This document shows, in pieces, positions 61,016-62,285 of a stretch of 62,285 nucleotides of DNA (position 1 is its first letter; every line of letters begins with the position of its first letter). The stretch comes from Scatosoma sp045542595 (GTDB lineage Bacteria; Bacillota; Clostridia; Christensenellales; Borkfalkiaceae). The position numbers and the translations under genes are program-made. The notes below the pieces were generated by a model that had not been told where the DNA came from, made no database searches, and saw nothing but the letters and a program-made list of their open reading frames with translations. Where the stretch lies: NCBI GenBank assembly GCA_045542595.1, contig JAZQLI010000036.1, forward strand, positions 1-62,285. The letters are read 5' to 3'.

Positions 61016-62248
61016 TCAATAGAAAAACTTTTCGCCTTCTCTCAATAAATACTCGTCCGATAAATCCGTATATGCATTTCCAAGCGCACCCAAACTATGC
61101 CCAACAAATTCTTTCATTGCGTGTTCTGCAATTCCGCATTCTTTACATCTTGAATAGAACGTCGTTCTCATATCATAAAGAATATGATTAGGAAGCACTT
61201 CTTTAAAACGCTTATGTAATACTTCTTTGCAAGGAATTTCAAACTCTTCCATCCCGTTAATATATGGTGCAAGCATTTTAGTTATTGGAATTTTCTTATA
61301 CTCCACTTTTTGATTCTTACGTTTACTATTCACTGCTACAATAAATTTTCCATCTACTTTTGCCGTTTTATACTCGTTTGGTCTTAATCCTGTGTACAAC
61401 GCAAGCGCAAAAATCGGTTGAAGTTTCGTCCCTGCGTATTTCGTTAATAGTTTTGTTTCTTCTTCTTTACTCAATGCCGTACCGTGCTTATATTGATGCT
61501 TTGTTTTTACTACGACGTCCAAGGGATTACGCTCTATAAGTCTATGTGCAATCGCGCCTTTAAAGATAATAGAAAGCAAACTGTAAATTTCATCTGCTGT
61601 TTTCCCTTTTCCTTCCGCAAGAATATCGTCTATTAACGTTTGACAATGCGCGGGTGTTATTTCTTTTATGTGTTTATTCCCAAACACAGGTTGAATTTGC
61701 TTTTTATAACGATACCAGTCATTTTTATACGTTTGCTCTGCAACTTTCGGCTTACGGAATTTCTCAAAATAATAATTGGTAAATTCATCAAACACCGTAG
61801 GTACGCCTAATCCCTTCTCGATGGGTTTTGCCGTTTTTAACGCGGCTAAAAACCTTCGTTTCCCGTTTTCCAAATTCTTATCCGTTATCGTAATGTTATA
61901 GCCATTGCGACGGTATCGAATTTCATAAGTATAACTGTTTTTTCCTGTTTGTCTTTTTCTTATCCGTGCGGTACAACCTTCCGCGCGGAATTCTTTTTTG
62001 AATGTTTTTGGCATTTGGTCTATCTCCTTTGTCGTGAATTTTAGACCGAATTTTGCCTCCTTATCTTGTTTATCATTAGACGAGATTAAAGCCGTCGATT
62101 GTCCACTTTGGATAAGTTCTTGCAACGTTTCCGCTTTTAACGATTCATCGGCTAAACGCAAAACGAATTGAATATTCTCATCCGCATTGGGTTGTGATTT
62201 TAAGTTATGAATAATTTTGTTTAATGTTTCTAAATCCTTATATTTCAA
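61016..62248 (-). CDS. Tyrosine recombinase (phage/ICE-type integrase)
   Basis: The core has an AP2-like arm-binding domain (residues about 90-140, KRQTGKNSYTYEIRYRRNGY), a SAM-like core-binding domain (TVFDEFTNYYFEKF to LIDDIL) and a catalytic domain with Arg in LYTGLRPNEY, YDMRTTFYSRC (His of HxxR replaced by Tyr), GHSLG and the Tyr in NAYTDLSDEYLL. The 410-codon frame starts with TTG at 62248, just 2-3 nt from its GGAG. A second start, ATG 62014 behind AAAGGAG, would give a normal 332-residue integrase. The 78 upstream codons may be a fused accessory segment. Its 3' end faces tRNA-Glu(CTC). Confidence 0.9.
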   Translation of the reverse strand: MKYKDLETLNKIIHNLKSQPNADENIQFVLRLADESLKAETLQELIQSGQSTALISSNDKQDKEAKFGLKFTTKEIDQMPKTFKKEFRAEGCTARIRKRQTGKNSYTYEIRYRRNGYNITITDKNLENGKRRFLAALKTAKPIEKGLGVPTVFDEFTNYYFEKFRKPKVAEQTYKNDWYRYKKQIQPVFGNKHIKEITPAHCQTLIDDILAEGKGKTADEIYSLLSIIFKGAIAHRLIERNPLDVVVKTKHQYKHGTALSKEEETKLLTKYAGTKLQPIFALALYTGLRPNEYKTAKVDGKFIVAVNSKRKNQKVEYKKIPITKMLAPYINGMEEFEIPCKEVLHKRFKEVLPNHILYDMRTTFYSRCKECGIAEHAMKEFVGHSLGALGNAYTDLSDEYLLREGEKFFY

Positions 62249-62285
62249 ATCTCCTTATTATTTTTATTGTATAGGGTTGATAACC

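Noticed and set aside
1..62285. CRISPR arrays and cas genes, restriction systems, retrons or other named defence loci.
   Set aside because: No regularly spaced direct repeats and no matching protein motifs were seen; the only tandem repeat is the two-copy tRNA-Phe unit.

Overview
The window looks like a chromosome segment of an uncultured, low-to-mid GC, endospore-forming Clostridia-type Firmicute (Bacillota). The evidence is a spoIIA operon (spoIIAA-spoIIAB-sigF), spoIVA, strong AGGAGG-type ribosome binding sites, near-consensus SigA promoters (TTGACA-17-TATAAT), a lysine riboswitch ahead of asd-dapA-dapB, and the Firmicute gene order prs-pth-mfd-prsA. The large secreted proteins with Ala/Ser-rich lipoprotein signals and glycan-active enzymes suggest a gut-type, Christensenellales-like organism. 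That placement is inference; no rRNA is present to test it.

Layout. 0.1-13.2 kb: one long leftward glycan-use operon: two sugar ABC permeases, a lipoprotein solute-binding protein, a GH123/DUF4091-like lipoprotein, a modular carbohydrate-binding lipoprotein, a previously uncounted 46-residue peptide gene, a large secreted modular protein and a cytoplasmic GH20 hexosaminidase. No ATPase subunit is encoded, so a shared MsmX-type ATPase is implied. 13.2-20.6 kb: small metabolic and transport genes (HAD phosphatase, acyltransferase-like protein, SDR, hpt, MFS, MATE) and tRNA-Ala. 20.6-32.6 kb: housekeeping blocks (prs-pth-mfd-prsA-like; CPBP protease-rlmH-M14 peptidase-tadA; spoIIA operon). 32.7-43.4 kb: two tRNA clusters (Ile2-Asp-Phe and fMet-Met-Glu) bracketing yfcE-like/rdgB, a cadmium/zinc-type resistance pair (ArsR regulator plus P1B ATPase), an XRE regulator with a divergent 13-codon reading frame, two RluA-type pseudouridine synthases, a methyltransferase and a membrane-anchored surface protein. 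43.4-46.5 kb: an internally deleted ISL3-type IS and an AT-rich ktrB-ktrA potassium uptake pair, which look inserted downstream of tRNA-Glu. 46.5-57.3 kb: leftward operons with a GDPD, YitT, an endonuclease/exonuclease/phosphatase, spoIVA, uncharacterised helical-repeat and TPR proteins, hslO and a YesL-like membrane protein. 57.5-60.7 kb: the lysine-riboswitch dap operon. 60.8 kb to the end: tRNA-Glu(CTC) followed by a tyrosine recombinase, probably the left end of an integrated element running out of the window.

The most unusual signal is a tRNA-associated repeat. Downstream of both tRNA-Ala (18.85-18.96 kb) and tRNA-Phe (33.08-33.27 kb) there is a copy of the tRNA's own 3' part, split exactly in the T-loop by a related insert of about 75 bp. 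The two inserts share their ends although they sit in different tRNAs. The Phe locus also carries two 71-bp tandem copies of the left part. This recalls the tyrT (rtT) repeats of E. coli but is organised differently, and could be a small tRNA-targeting element or a structured RNA.
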